Shown here piece by piece: positions 17,825 through 27,936 of a stretch of DNA of 64,000 nt. The translations under genes and the position numbers were made by a program. The notes under the pieces were generated by a model. The model was not told the origin of the DNA, did not search any database, and saw only the letters and a list, made by a program, of their open reading frames with translations. The stretch's first letter is position 1; every line of letters starts with the position of its first letter. Source of the stretch: Hyphomicrobiales bacterium (GTDB lineage Bacteria > Pseudomonadota > Alphaproteobacteria > Rhizobiales > Rhizobiaceae); the NCBI GenBank assembly GCA_900466875.1, contig UBNQ01000021.1, forward strand, positions 1-64,000. Reading direction: 5' to 3'.

Positions 17825-18799
17825 ATGTCCGCTCGTCACACGGAAGTGCTGATCATCGGTTCAGGCCCTGCCGGATATACCGCAGCCATCTACGCCGCCC
17901 GCGCCATGCTGAAGCCGGTCCTGATCGCCGGCATGGAACAGGGCGGCCAGCTGATGATCACCACCGATGTCGAGAATTATCCCGGTTTCGGCGATCCCAT
18001 CCAGGGTCCATGGCTGATGGAGCAGATGCTCAAGCAGGCAACCCATGTCGGCGCCGAGATCGTCAACGATCTCGTGACCGAAGTCGAGACGACCGCCCGC
18101 CCCTTCACCGTCAAGACCGATTCCGGCACGGTGTGGACCGCCGACACGATCATCATCGCGACCGGCGCCAAGGCGAAATGGCTTGGCATCGAAAGCGAGC
18201 AGCATTTCCAGGGTTTTGGCGTATCTGCCTGCGCCACCTGCGACGGCTTCTTCTATCGCAACAGGGACGTCATCGTCGTTGGCGGCGGAAACTCCGCTGT
18301 CGAGGAAGCGCTGTATCTGTCCAATATCGCCAAATCCGTCACCGTCGTGCATCGCCGTGACGAATTCCGCTCGGAAAAGATCCTGCGCGAGCGGCTGTTC
18401 CAGCGCCCGAACGTCAATATCCTCTGGAATACCGAGATCCACGAGATTACCGGCAAGCCCGCCAAGCCGCCGATGCCGCCTTCGGTGGAAGGTGTCAGGC
18501 TGCGCAACACGCTGACCGGCGCGATCACCGAACAGCCGATCGACGGCGTCTTCGTTGCCATCGGCCATGCTCCGGCAACGGAACTGTTCAAGGACAAGCT
18601 CAGGATGAAGGGCGGCGGCTATCTCTGGACCGCGCCTGACTCGACCGCAACTGACGTGCCCGGCATATTTGCCGCCGGCGACGTGACCGACGACACCTTC
18701 CGGCAGGCGATCACCGCAGCCGGAATGGGCTGCATGGCCGCTCTTGAGGCCGAGCGTTACCTGGCCGGCATCCAGCCGGTCGCAATCGCCGCGGAGTAA
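17825..18799 (+). CDS. trxB: Thioredoxin-disulfide reductase
   Basis: A 324-aa NADPH- and FAD-dependent reductase that regenerates reduced thioredoxin in the cytoplasm. The N-terminal FAD site is IIGSGPAGYTAAIYAARA, the redox-active pair is Cys136-Ala-Thr-Cys139, followed by the NADPH site VVGGGNSAVEEALYL and the C-terminal FAD motif GIFAAGDVTD. Length and order are standard. GAAAGGAAA precedes the ATG. The LysR gene lsrB begins 2 bp after the stop, so the two are probably co-transcribed, linking thiol redox to a redox-sensitive regulator. Confidence 0.97.
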   Translation: MSARHTEVLIIGSGPAGYTAAIYAARAMLKPVLIAGMEQGGQLMITTDVENYPGFGDPIQGPWLMEQMLKQATHVGAEIVNDLVTEVETTARPFTVKTDSGTVWTADTIIIATGAKAKWLGIESEQHFQGFGVSACATCDGFFYRNRDVIVVGGGNSAVEEALYLSNIAKSVTVVHRRDEFRSEKILRERLFQRPNVNILWNTEIHEITGKPAKPPMPPSVEGVRLRNTLTGAITEQPIDGVFVAIGHAPATELFKDKLRMKGGGYLWTAPDSTATDVPGIFAAGDVTDDTFRQAITAAGMGCMAALEAERYLAGIQPVAIAAE

Positions 18800-18801
18800 G
18801 C

Positions 18802-19704
18802 ATGGGCGTTCCTTTAGACTGGGATAAATTGCGCATTTTTCATGCGGCAGCCGAAGCCGGTTCGTTCACACATGCCGCCGATAAGCTGCATTTGTCCCAG
18901 TCGGCGATCAGCCGCCAGGTCAGCGCCCTGGAACAGGACGTGGGGGTAAAGCTGTTTCATCGCCACGCCCGCGGCCTGATCCTGACCGAACAGGGCGAAC
19001 TGCTCTATCGCACCGCCCACGATGTTCTTCTGAAGCTGGAAACCGTCAAGGTTCAGCTGACCGAGACGACCGACAAGCCTTCCGGCAAGCTTCGCGTGAC
19101 CACGACCGTCGGCCTCGGCCAGGGCTGGCTCACAGACAAGGTGCAGGAGTTCCTGCAGCTTTATCCTGAAATGTCGGTGCAGCTGATCCTCGACAACGAG
19201 GAAGTCGACGTCAACATGCGCCACGCCGACTGCGCCATCCGTCTTCGTCAGCCGCAGCAGTCGGATCTCATCCAGCGCAAGCTCTTTACCGTGCACATGC
19301 ACGTTTACGCGGCACCATCCTACATCAACCGTTTTGGCGAACCGCAGACGGTCGAGGATCTGGATAGTCATCGCATCATCACCTTCGGTGAGCCGGCGCC
19401 AAACTACCTCTTGGATGTCAACTGGCTCGAATATGCCGGCCGCAGCTCCGACAACACGCGCTCCCCGCATCTGCAGATCAACAGCCAGACCTCGATCAAG
19501 CGCGCCTGCCTGCTCGGCATCGGCATCGCGGTTCTGCCGGATTATATCGTCGGCCGCGATCCCGGCTTGATCCAGCTGGCGATAAATGCGGACATTCCGA
19601 CCTTCGACACCTACTTCTGCTACCCGGATGAAATGAAGAACGCGGCAAAGCTGAAGGTCTTTCGCGACTTTGTTGTCAACAAGGCCAGAAACTGGAACTT
19701 CTAA
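18802..19704 (+). CDS. lsrB: LysR-type regulator, LsrB/VtlR type
   Basis: A 300-aa LysR regulator. The N-terminal helix-turn-helix is GSFTHAADKLHLSQSAISRQVSALE-like, followed by a substrate-binding domain. Cysteines at 144, 236 and 273 lie where redox-sensing cysteines have been reported for Sinorhizobium LsrB. It sits directly after trxB and before two AbcR-type RNAs. That order matches LsrB (Sinorhizobium) and VtlR (Agrobacterium, Brucella), which affect symbiosis or virulence, LPS, and in Brucella an AbcR RNA. Orthology is well supported by context; the regulon here is inferred. Confidence 0.88.
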   Translation: MGVPLDWDKLRIFHAAAEAGSFTHAADKLHLSQSAISRQVSALEQDVGVKLFHRHARGLILTEQGELLYRTAHDVLLKLETVKVQLTETTDKPSGKLRVTTTVGLGQGWLTDKVQEFLQLYPEMSVQLILDNEEVDVNMRHADCAIRLRQPQQSDLIQRKLFTVHMHVYAAPSYINRFGEPQTVEDLDSHRIITFGEPAPNYLLDVNWLEYAGRSSDNTRSPHLQINSQTSIKRACLLGIGIAVLPDYIVGRDPGLIQLAINADIPTFDTYFCYPDEMKNAAKLKVFRDFVVNKARNWNF

Positions 19705-19745
19705 GCGCCGGTACATGGAGCGAATTCGGCAAATCGCATCCGGTT

Positions 19746-19761
19746 CTTGCATTTATGCAAG
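19746..19761. promoter_or_regulatory. Perfect palindrome upstream of AbcR copy 1
   Basis: CTTGCAT-TT-ATGCAAG is a perfect inverted repeat 42 bp after the lsrB stop and roughly 90 bp before the likely 5' end of the first AbcR RNA. Position and size suit a dimeric regulator, possibly LsrB itself, but LysR sites are usually T-N11-A and this is only a candidate. Confidence 0.35.
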
Positions 19762-19849
19762 TTTTAAGACAAAGCCATGCGCCCAAAGCATGGCAGTGTT
19801 GCACAAAATATGATTGCGCAATGCACAAAAAACCATCATATCGCACTCA

Positions 19850-19969
19850 GCTGATGCATATGGTGGCTTTCCTCCCAGTTCCACCGCAGCAGCTGTTCCC
19901 CTCTGGAGGTTCATTTTTGACCTTCACACTTAAAAGGGCCCTGGAGCGATCCGGTGGCCCTCTTTTTTT
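19850..19969 (+). ncRNA. AbcR-type (alpha-r15) small RNA, copy 1
   Basis: Predicted Hfq-dependent trans-acting RNA of about 120 nt; the 5' end is approximate. A 5' hairpin (GGTGG 19862-19866 with CCACC 19881-19885) exposes a CU-rich loop able to pair with ribosome-binding sites. The single-stranded blocks GTTCCCCTCTGGAGGTT (19895-19911) and TTGACCTTCACACTT (19917-19931) are identical in copy 2. A GGGCC.../GGCCC terminator stem with seven T (19963-19969) ends it. Known AbcR RNAs repress ABC-transporter mRNAs for amino acid and sugar uptake, and lie beside this LysR gene in Agrobacterium and Sinorhizobium. Confidence 0.85.
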
Positions 19970-20091
19970 GCCCTCATCTCAACCATAGATCGCGCACCTG
20001 CGCTAATCTGCAGCAGCCATAAGGGCGCTCGGGCGTTTAATATCTTCACCAAGCCCCTTGTCGTCAGCGCCATCAAAACCCATATTGAAAT

Positions 20092-20202
20092 CAGTCGACG
20101 GCTTGATGGTTTCCCGCCATCCGCCTCGGCTGTTCCCCTCTGGAGGTTATTTGACCTTCACACTTGACGGGCCGCGGAGAAATCCGCTGGCCCGATTTTT
20201 TT
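20092..20202 (+). ncRNA. AbcR-type (alpha-r15) small RNA, copy 2
   Basis: A second tandem copy of about 110 nt; the 5' end is approximate. The 5' hairpin GATGG (20105-20109)/CCATC (20117-20121) has a UUUCCCG loop, so the stem has changed on both sides compared with copy 1 while keeping pairing. The shared blocks recur at 20132-20148 and 20151-20165. The terminator is CGGGCC...GGCCCG with T's at 20196-20202. The divergent hairpin loops suggest partly different targets. Which copy corresponds to AbcR1 or AbcR2 cannot be told from sequence. Confidence 0.84.
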
Positions 20203-20230
20203 GCCCCTTTAAATCGAAAAATCACGATCT

Positions 20231-20254
20231 ACATATCGAGTGAAGGCGATATGT
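20231..20254 (+). promoter_or_regulatory. Perfect inverted repeat over the ArsR ribosome-binding site (operator candidate)
   Basis: ACATATCG-N8-CGATATGT has 8-bp perfect arms and ends one base before the ATG of the ArsR gene. The 8-nt spacer AGTGAAGG contains the ribosome-binding site. As DNA it fits an ArsR autoregulatory operator; as RNA it would form a hairpin placing the ribosome-binding site in its loop. Confidence 0.55.
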
Positions 20255-20255
20255 A

Positions 20256-20558
20256 ATGACGATAGACAAAACGGAAATTCTGAAAGCACTGGCACACCCG
20301 ACACGGGTGTCGTTTCTCGAATGGATGCGGGAACCTGGACAGCATTTCTGCGAACAGGCCCACCCTCTGGAAATGGGCATCTGCGCCAACCAGTTCGAGA
20401 AGAAATGCGGCCTGTCCCAATCGACGGTCTCCGCCCATCTTGCCACGCTCGAAAAGGCAGGATTGCTCAAGACGAACCGCGTCGGCCAATGGGCATTCTA
20501 CCGCCGCGACGAAGAAAACATCGCGTCCTTCCTGAATGACCTGAAATCCACCCTCTGA
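20256..20558 (+). CDS. ArsR-family winged-helix regulator
   Basis: A 100-aa winged-helix protein: ILKALAHPTRVSFLEWM at the N-terminus and the recognition helix region GLSQSTVSAHLATLEKAGLL. Three cysteines (32, 43, 51) lie around and before the DNA-binding helix; there is no clear CxCxxC arsenic-binding motif, so a redox or electrophile signal is as likely as a metal. It is 46 bp upstream of an Old Yellow Enzyme gene in the same direction, its probable target. A perfect inverted repeat covers its own ribosome-binding site. The effector is unknown. Confidence 0.85.
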   Translation: MTIDKTEILKALAHPTRVSFLEWMREPGQHFCEQAHPLEMGICANQFEKKCGLSQSTVSAHLATLEKAGLLKTNRVGQWAFYRRDEENIASFLNDLKSTL

Positions 20559-20604
20559 TCCCCCAAGTCCCCCATTCCAAGCCAAAGGCAAAAGGACTTC
20601 CACA

Positions 20605-21726
20605 ATGACGACACTCTTCGACCCTGTGAAGTTTGGTGACATCGAACTTGCCAACAGGATTGTCATGGCGCCGCTGACGCGCAACCGCTCTCCCAAGGCG
20701 ATCCCGAACGATCTCAACGCAGCCTATTATGAACAGCGTGCCTCGGCCGGGCTTCTGATCACCGAAGGAACACCGGTGACGCAGCAGGGTCAGGGGTATG
20801 CGGATGTCCCAGGTCTTTACCTCGCCGAAGCCGTCGCCGGCTGGAAGAAGGTGACGGATGCCGTTCACAAGAAGGGTGGCAAGATCGTCACCCAGATCTG
20901 GCATGTGGGCCGCGTATCGCATGTTTCACTGCAGCCGAATGGCGACGCACCCGTTGCGCCCTCTGCAGTCCCGGCAGGTGGCAAAACCTATATCATCGAC
21001 GAGAACGGCAACGGTGCCTTTGCCGAAACCTCGGCTCCCCGCGCTCTGGAAACGTCAGAGATTGCCGGAATTGTCGCCGACTATGCCAAGGGTGCCCGCG
21101 CAGCCATCGATGCCGGCTTTGATGGCGTCGAGATCCATGGCGCAAACGGCTACCTGATCGACCAGTTCCTCAAGGACGGCGCCAACCAGCGCACCGACGA
21201 ATATGGCGGCTCGATTGAAAACCGCGTCCGTTTCGCGCTCGAAGTCGTCGATGCCGTGGCCAGGAAAATCGGTGCAGGCCGCGTCGGCATCCGCCTCTCG
21301 CCGGTCACGCCGGCCAACAACATCACCGAGAGCCAGCCGCAGGCCGTTTTCAACCACCTGGCCAAGGAACTCGGCTCGCGCGGCCTCTCCTTCATCCACG
21401 TCGTCGAAGGCGCGACCGGTGGCGACCGCACCTTCACCCAAGGCGACAAGCCGTTCGACTATCACGAATTGAAGGATATCTACCGCAGCGCGGGCGGCGT
21501 CGGCGGATGGCTCGTCAACAACGGCTATGACAGGGACATGGCGGAGCAGGCTGTCGAGAGCGGCTATGCGGACGCGGTTGCCTTCGGCAAGCTGTTCATC
21601 GCCAACCCCGATCTGGTGGCCCGTTTCAAGGAGAATGCGCCGTTGAACGCACCGGACAACACCACATTCTATGGCGGCGGCGCCAAGGGTTATACCGACT
21701 ATCCGGTGCTCGAAGCAGTCGCCTGA
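20605..21726 (+). CDS. Alkene reductase, Old Yellow Enzyme family (NemA-like)
   Basis: A 373-aa FMN-dependent NAD(P)H oxidoreductase that reduces activated C=C bonds and some nitro or maleimide compounds. The N-terminus LFDPVKFGDIELANRIVMAPLTRNRS is diagnostic; IHGANGYLIDQFL provides the His/Asn pair that binds the substrate carbonyl, and DEYGGSIENR is the family block. Cytoplasmic TIM barrel of standard length. It follows the ArsR-type regulator by 46 bp with AAAGG-type ribosome-binding sequence, which suggests inducible detoxification of electrophiles. The natural substrate is not deducible. Confidence 0.93.
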   Translation: MTTLFDPVKFGDIELANRIVMAPLTRNRSPKAIPNDLNAAYYEQRASAGLLITEGTPVTQQGQGYADVPGLYLAEAVAGWKKVTDAVHKKGGKIVTQIWHVGRVSHVSLQPNGDAPVAPSAVPAGGKTYIIDENGNGAFAETSAPRALETSEIAGIVADYAKGARAAIDAGFDGVEIHGANGYLIDQFLKDGANQRTDEYGGSIENRVRFALEVVDAVARKIGAGRVGIRLSPVTPANNITESQPQAVFNHLAKELGSRGLSFIHVVEGATGGDRTFTQGDKPFDYHELKDIYRSAGGVGGWLVNNGYDRDMAEQAVESGYADAVAFGKLFIANPDLVARFKENAPLNAPDNTTFYGGGAKGYTDYPVLEAVA

Positions 21727-21742
21727 AGATATCCTTAGCGTG

Positions 21743-21773
21743 GGGCCGCGAGATGCGGCCCTTCTGCTTTTTT
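21743..21773 (+). terminator. Probable terminator after the alkene reductase gene
   Basis: GGGCCGC (21743-21749) and GCGGCCC (21755-21761) form a perfect 7-bp stem with a 5-nt loop. A T-rich tract follows after a few bases, so termination may be imperfect. Confidence 0.6.
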
Positions 21774-21806
21774 ACGTACCGTTACCGCAGAACACGGCAC
21801 GCGGCG

Positions 21807-22070
21807 TCAGCGTGCGCTGGCCTGTCCGTCACCGTCCTGAACCTCTGCCTCGGGGCGATCCCCCCCGTCGCTGTGTTCGCTATGCCAGACACCCTTGTCG
21901 TCCTGCCAGCTAATTTCTTCGGGCTCGCCGCCGACCTGCTGTTCCGCAGCCACGATACGCGCGGCCTGAAGCGCGTCCGAATGACTTGGAAAAGTCTCGG
22001 AGAAAACGTCACCGAGACGATAGGCCCAGCCGCCGTCATGCGGCACGATCTTGTAAACGACCTTGGTCAT
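21807..22070 (-). CDS. DUF2188 domain protein
   Basis: An 87-aa protein whose first 65 residues look like a DUF2188 domain: YKIVPHDGGWAYRLGDVFSE, SHSDALQAARIVAAEQQ and the SWQDDKGVWHSE ending. The C-terminal tail is acidic and low-complexity. DUF2188 proteins are small and of unknown function. The ATG is preceded by AAGGAGGAA, a near-ideal ribosome-binding site. Convergent with the alkene reductase gene and divergent from the antiporter gene. Confidence 0.75.
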   Translation of the reverse strand: MTKVVYKIVPHDGGWAYRLGDVFSETFPSHSDALQAARIVAAEQQVGGEPEEISWQDDKGVWHSEHSDGGDRPEAEVQDGDGQASAR

Positions 22071-22291
22071 AGTTCCTCCTTACGCGTGGCCGCATCACAA
22101 TACATGTCGGAAACTCTCTCCGCCTACGGCATCATGGTGAAGATGCGAAAGACCATCGCAGAGTTCCAGGCCACGAAAGAAATAATGGCATTATCATCCA
22201 AATAGCGCAAATGCCCGCCCCCGTGGCAAAGGGCGCTTGATGCGCCGCACCGCAGCGTTAGATCTCCATCGTCAACAGGAGCGCACCCGGC

Positions 22292-23437
22292 ATGATGACA
22301 CTCGTCAAACAGGAGATCTTTCTTCTCATCGCATTGGGATTTGCGATCCTGTCCTACCTGTTCGAGCATGCGCTCCTCGAACAGGGCCAGTTCGTATCGA
22401 TGATCGTGGCCTGCGCCCTCATCGGCGTCATCGTCATGGCTTCCACCCGCGTTGCCCATCATGCGGAAGTGCTGGCCCACAAGGTCGGCGATCCCTACGG
22501 CACGATGATCCTCACCCTGTCTGCCGTTGCGGTGGAGGTGATGATCCTTGCGATCATGATGGGCAGCAGCAACTCTCCGACACTGGTGCGCGACACGATC
22601 TATTCGGCGGTCATGCTCGACATCAACGGCATTCTCGGGCTCGCGGCTCTGCTCGGCGGCCTCCGGCACGGCGAGCAGCCCTATAACGACGATTCGAGCC
22701 GCACCTACAGCGCCATGATCCTGACGGCCATGGGCATATCGATGATCGTTCCGGAATTCATTCCGGAGGCGAAATGGCACTATTATTCGGCCTTTACCAT
22801 TTTCGCGATGATCGCCCTCTACGCCCTGTTCCTCAAGATGCAGGTCGGCACCCATAGCTATTTCTTCAGCTACAGCTATCGAGGCCAGGCGGCGACAACC
22901 CATACGGCTTCGAGCACAAAGCCTTCCACGACATCCGGGCAAGCTCTGTCGAAGCCGGCTGCAGAGACTGACGCGGAACACGAATCTGCGGGCGTCTCCA
23001 TCGCCATCATCCTGATCGGGGTCCTGATCATCGGCTTTCTCGCCGAATTCATGTCGGCCTTCCTTAACGTGGGACTGGAGGGAACGGGCGCCCCACCAGC
23101 TCTGATGGCCGTCGTGGTTGCCTCGATCTCGGCGGCCCCCGAAATCCTGACGGCGTTGCGTGCGGCGCTGAAGAACCGCATGCAATCGGTTGTCAACATC
23201 GCCATGGGCGCCTCGCTCTCGACCGTCATCCTGACCGTACCGGTCATGGAGGCGATCGCACTTTATACCGGCCAGCCCTTCGTCATGGCGATGACGCCGG
23301 TGCAGACTGTCATGGTGGCGATCACCCTCATTGTCGCGGCGATCAACCTCAACGACGGTCAAACGAACGCGATCGAGGGCATGACGCATTTCGTGCTCTT
23401 TGCCACTTTCGTCATGCTGACGGTCCTCGGCCTGTGA
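22292..23437 (+). CDS. ChaA-type Ca2+(Na+)/H+ antiporter
   Basis: A 381-aa inner-membrane protein of the CaCA superfamily. The first repeat has VAHHAEVLAHKVGDPYGTMILTLSAVAVEVMI, the alpha-1 motif with its membrane-embedded Glu; the second has ASISAAPEILTALRAALKNRMQS, the alpha-2 motif. A polar loop rich in Thr, Ser and Ala separates the halves (about residues 200-245). E. coli ChaA exchanges Na+ or Ca2+ (and K+) for protons at alkaline pH. An in-frame ATG one codon later is an equally possible start. Ion preference cannot be read from sequence. Confidence 0.88.
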   Translation: MMTLVKQEIFLLIALGFAILSYLFEHALLEQGQFVSMIVACALIGVIVMASTRVAHHAEVLAHKVGDPYGTMILTLSAVAVEVMILAIMMGSSNSPTLVRDTIYSAVMLDINGILGLAALLGGLRHGEQPYNDDSSRTYSAMILTAMGISMIVPEFIPEAKWHYYSAFTIFAMIALYALFLKMQVGTHSYFFSYSYRGQAATTHTASSTKPSTTSGQALSKPAAETDAEHESAGVSIAIILIGVLIIGFLAEFMSAFLNVGLEGTGAPPALMAVVVASISAAPEILTALRAALKNRMQSVVNIAMGASLSTVILTVPVMEAIALYTGQPFVMAMTPVQTVMVAITLIVAAINLNDGQTNAIEGMTHFVLFATFVMLTVLGL

Positions 23438-23604
23438 GCGAAAATCAAGGGCTATCAAAAGCCTGAACAGGTTTCCGGAATCAATTCCTGAACTCTCGGG
23501 CCTTGCCGGGCAACGCCATAAACTAAACTTGATCGGCCCGTGTTCGGCTCTCCCGTCCTGCCGCCCTATGTGAAGTGCCACGTCCATTTTCGAAGGGAGA
23601 TAGA

Positions 23605-24828
23605 ATGAAACGCCTCAGCCTACTGCTGGCCTGCTCCGCCATTTCATCCACGCTTATCTCCACCCCCACCTTCGCGCAATCCGCGAGCCAGCCCGCCGAG
23701 ACGGGCCGGGCCAACGCCCCGAACCAGAAGCCCTCCTTCGAGAACCAGACCCGCGCACCCCAGCCCGCATCGATGCCGAAGATCGCAACCGAAGTGGTTG
23801 CCGAAGGCCTGCCGCATCTGTGGGCGATGGAGTTCCTGCCGGATGGACGCATGCTGGTGACCGCCAAGAAGGGCGCCATGCATATCATCTCGGAGGAAGG
23901 CGAAGCCGGCCCGCCGATCACCGGCGTGCCGAAAGTCGCCTTCGGTGGCCAGGGCGGATTGCTGGACGTTGCGCTCGCACCGGATTACGCCACCTCCGGC
24001 ATGATCTTCTTCTCCTATGCGGAACCGCGCGACGACGGCAACGGCACCTCGGTCGCATCGGCCAGGCTCGTGCCGGACGACAAGGGCGGCGGCAAGCTGG
24101 AAAACCTCAACGTCATCTTTCGCCAGATGCCTACCTATGACGGCAACAAACATTTCGGCTCGCGACTGGTTTTCGGTCCGAACAACGAACTCTATGTGAC
24201 GGTCGGCGAACGGTCGGATCGGCAGCCGCGCGTCCAGGCACAGGATCTCGCCAGCGGCCTCGGCAAGGTATTCAGGATCGACACATCGGGCAAAGCGATG
24301 CCGGACAACCCGTTCGTCAGCACGGAAGGTGCCCAGCCTGAGATATGGAGTCTCGGCCATCGCAATATGCAGTCCGCCACGCTCGACGGTCAGGGCCGTC
24401 TGTGGACGATCGAACATGGCCCGAAAGGCGGCGACGAGTTGAACCGCCCGCAGGCCGGCAAGAACTACGGCTGGCCGGAAGTGACCTATGGCGTCGAATA
24501 TAGCGGCAGCAAGGTCGGCGATGGGATCACGCAAAAAGCTCAGACCGAACAGCCCGTCTATTACTGGGATCCGGTGATCGCCCCGTCGGGCATGGCCTTT
24601 TACGACGGCGATGCAATCCCCGAATGGAAAGGCGCATTCCTTGTCGGTGGGCTGGTCAGCCAGGGCGTCGTCGTTCTTCACATGGATGGTGACAGGGTCG
24701 CCCATGAAGAACGCGTGCCGCTCGATGCCCGCATCCGCGACGTGAAGGTCGGCCCGGACGGCGCCGTCTATGCCGTCACCGAAACGCGCAGCGGCGTATC
24801 GACCATCGTCAGGCTGACCAAGGCCTGA
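23605..24828 (+). CDS. PQQ-dependent soluble sugar dehydrogenase (Gdh-B/YliI-like)
   Basis: A 407-aa periplasmic protein. The signal peptide (MKRLSLLLACSAI...TFAQ, cleavage near residue 26) is followed by a six-bladed propeller typical of the glucose/sorbosone dehydrogenase family: LPHLWAMEFLPDGRMLVT, GGQGGLLDVALAPDYA, HFGSRLVFGPNNELYVTVG and WTIEHGPKGGDELNRP. E. coli YliI oxidises aldose sugars with PQQ. Whether this organism makes PQQ is not visible here. The start at 23605 is set by GAAGGGAG and by the signal peptide; an upstream frame extension would hide it. A bidirectional terminator follows. Confidence 0.9.
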   Translation: MKRLSLLLACSAISSTLISTPTFAQSASQPAETGRANAPNQKPSFENQTRAPQPASMPKIATEVVAEGLPHLWAMEFLPDGRMLVTAKKGAMHIISEEGEAGPPITGVPKVAFGGQGGLLDVALAPDYATSGMIFFSYAEPRDDGNGTSVASARLVPDDKGGGKLENLNVIFRQMPTYDGNKHFGSRLVFGPNNELYVTVGERSDRQPRVQAQDLASGLGKVFRIDTSGKAMPDNPFVSTEGAQPEIWSLGHRNMQSATLDGQGRLWTIEHGPKGGDELNRPQAGKNYGWPEVTYGVEYSGSKVGDGITQKAQTEQPVYYWDPVIAPSGMAFYDGDAIPEWKGAFLVGGLVSQGVVVLHMDGDRVAHEERVPLDARIRDVKVGPDGAVYAVTETRSGVSTIVRLTKA

Positions 24829-24844
24829 GGATCCGATAAAAACG

Positions 24845-24872
24845 AAAAGCCCGCGGTTCCCCGCGAGCTTTT
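24845..24872. terminator. Bidirectional terminator between the sugar dehydrogenase and aminotransferase genes
   Basis: AAAAGC-C-CGCGG pairs with CCGCG-A-GCTTTT with one mismatch and a short loop. It lies between two convergent genes, with T-rich flanks on both strands. Confidence 0.8.
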
Positions 24873-24900
24873 CTCTATTTCAACGCTTCTGCTTCGTTGA

Positions 24901-26835
<1,935 letters not shown>

Positions 26836-27051
26836 ATGGCCGAAACTGGCACTGTAAAATTCTTCAATACCGACAAGGGCTTCGGCTTCATCAAGCCAGA
26901 TAATGGCGGCGCCGATATCTTCGTCCACATTTCTGCCGTCCAGGCGTCTGGCCTGTCCGGTCTTTCCGAAAACCAGAAAGTAAGCTTCGACACGGAGCCG
27001 GATCGTCGCGGTAAGGGCCCGAAGGCCGTTAACCTGCAGATCGATGGCTAA
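26836..27051 (+). CDS. cspA: Cold-shock domain protein CspA
   Basis: A 71-aa single-domain nucleic-acid-binding protein. The RNA-binding motifs RNP1 (KGFGFIKPD) and RNP2 (DIFVHIS) are intact. Such proteins melt RNA secondary structure and aid translation at low temperature or during growth. The start at 26836 gives the standard length; AAAAGGA lies just upstream. A strong terminator follows 30 bp later. Whether this copy is cold-induced cannot be told; the long AT-rich upstream region would fit leader-based control. Confidence 0.95.
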   Translation: MAETGTVKFFNTDKGFGFIKPDNGGADIFVHISAVQASGLSGLSENQKVSFDTEPDRRGKGPKAVNLQIDG

Positions 27052-27080
27052 GCCTGCGAGGCTTTTACCCAAAGTTGAGG

Positions 27081-27105
27081 CCCGGCAGGATTGCCGGGTT
27101 TTTTT
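27081..27105 (+). terminator. Rho-independent terminator after cspA
   Basis: CCCGGCA/TGCCGGG, a 7-bp perfect stem with a 4-nt loop, followed by seven T. Confidence 0.9.
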
Positions 27106-27176
27106 ATGCCATAGATTTCGGCCCTGCGCCTCACACTCCTTGTGAAACACAGTAACCTCACCGTGATCTCGGCTTA

Positions 27177-27869
27177 TTACGGATTGGGAGAAACCTCGTC
27201 CCTCTCATCTCCGCGTGTCGAATACAGGCCCTGAAGATACGGGTTGTTTCTGCGTTCTTCGCCGATCCGCCCACCGGGACCATGTCCGCACAGGAAGCCG
27301 ACATCGTCGCCAAGCGGCAGCACCTTGTCACTGATGGAGTGGAGCAGGGTCTGGTGGTCGCCTCCAGGCAAATCCGTACGCCCGACCGAACCGCTGAAGA
27401 GAACATCACCCAGATGCGCAAAACGTTGCGCGCGATTGAAGAAGATGACATGGCCCGGCGCGTGGCCCGGGCAGTGATAGACTTCGAAAACATGGTCACC
27501 GAAGGACACCGTATCGCCTTCGGCAAGCCAGCGATCCGGCACGAGGTTTCGTGCCTCCATCGTGACGCCGAAGGATTGGGCCTGCGTCTCCAGCCTATCC
27601 AGCAAGGGCAGGTCGGCCTCATGCGGACCGATCACCTTGACGTTCAGGACTTCGCGGAGTTCATCTGCACCACCGGCGTGGTCGATATGGCCATGCGTGA
27701 TCCATATCTCCTTGATCGACAGTCCGTTTTCGCGAACCGTCTGCGCTATCAGCGATACGTCGCCACCGGGATCGACGACGACGCCTTCACGGGTCTCGTC
27801 ATCGAAAAATATCGTGCAGTTCTGTTGAAACGGAGTGACGGGAATGATCCCGGCTTGAAGTTTTCCCAT
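27177..27869 (-). CDS. MBL-fold metallo-hydrolase (glyoxalase II-like, YcbL type)
   Basis: A 230-aa metallo-beta-lactamase-fold hydrolase. The metal motif is THGHIDHAGG (HxHxDH); HCPGHAPGHVIF, GDVLFSGSVGRTD and GHGPGG complete the ligand set. It resembles YcbL and the short hydroxyacylglutathione hydrolase-like proteins, which cleave thioesters such as S-D-lactoylglutathione. The C-terminal glutathione-binding domain of classical GloB is absent, so the substrate is uncertain. The stop is convergent with cspA. Confidence 0.88.
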   Translation of the reverse strand: MGKLQAGIIPVTPFQQNCTIFFDDETREGVVVDPGGDVSLIAQTVRENGLSIKEIWITHGHIDHAGGADELREVLNVKVIGPHEADLPLLDRLETQAQSFGVTMEARNLVPDRWLAEGDTVSFGDHVFEVYHCPGHAPGHVIFFNRAQRFAHLGDVLFSGSVGRTDLPGGDHQTLLHSISDKVLPLGDDVGFLCGHGPGGRIGEERRNNPYLQGLYSTRGDERDEVSPNP

Positions 27870-27936
27870 GAGCTCCGACCTTGGCTTGGTTACCTGCCGG
27901 ATATAACGGTTGGCGTACGGGAAGACAGCCTAAAAT

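Noticed and set aside
22124..23587. A 487-codon minus-strand frame over the ChaA-type antiporter
   Set aside because: Highly charged, His- and Arg-rich translation of the complementary strand of a real membrane-protein gene.
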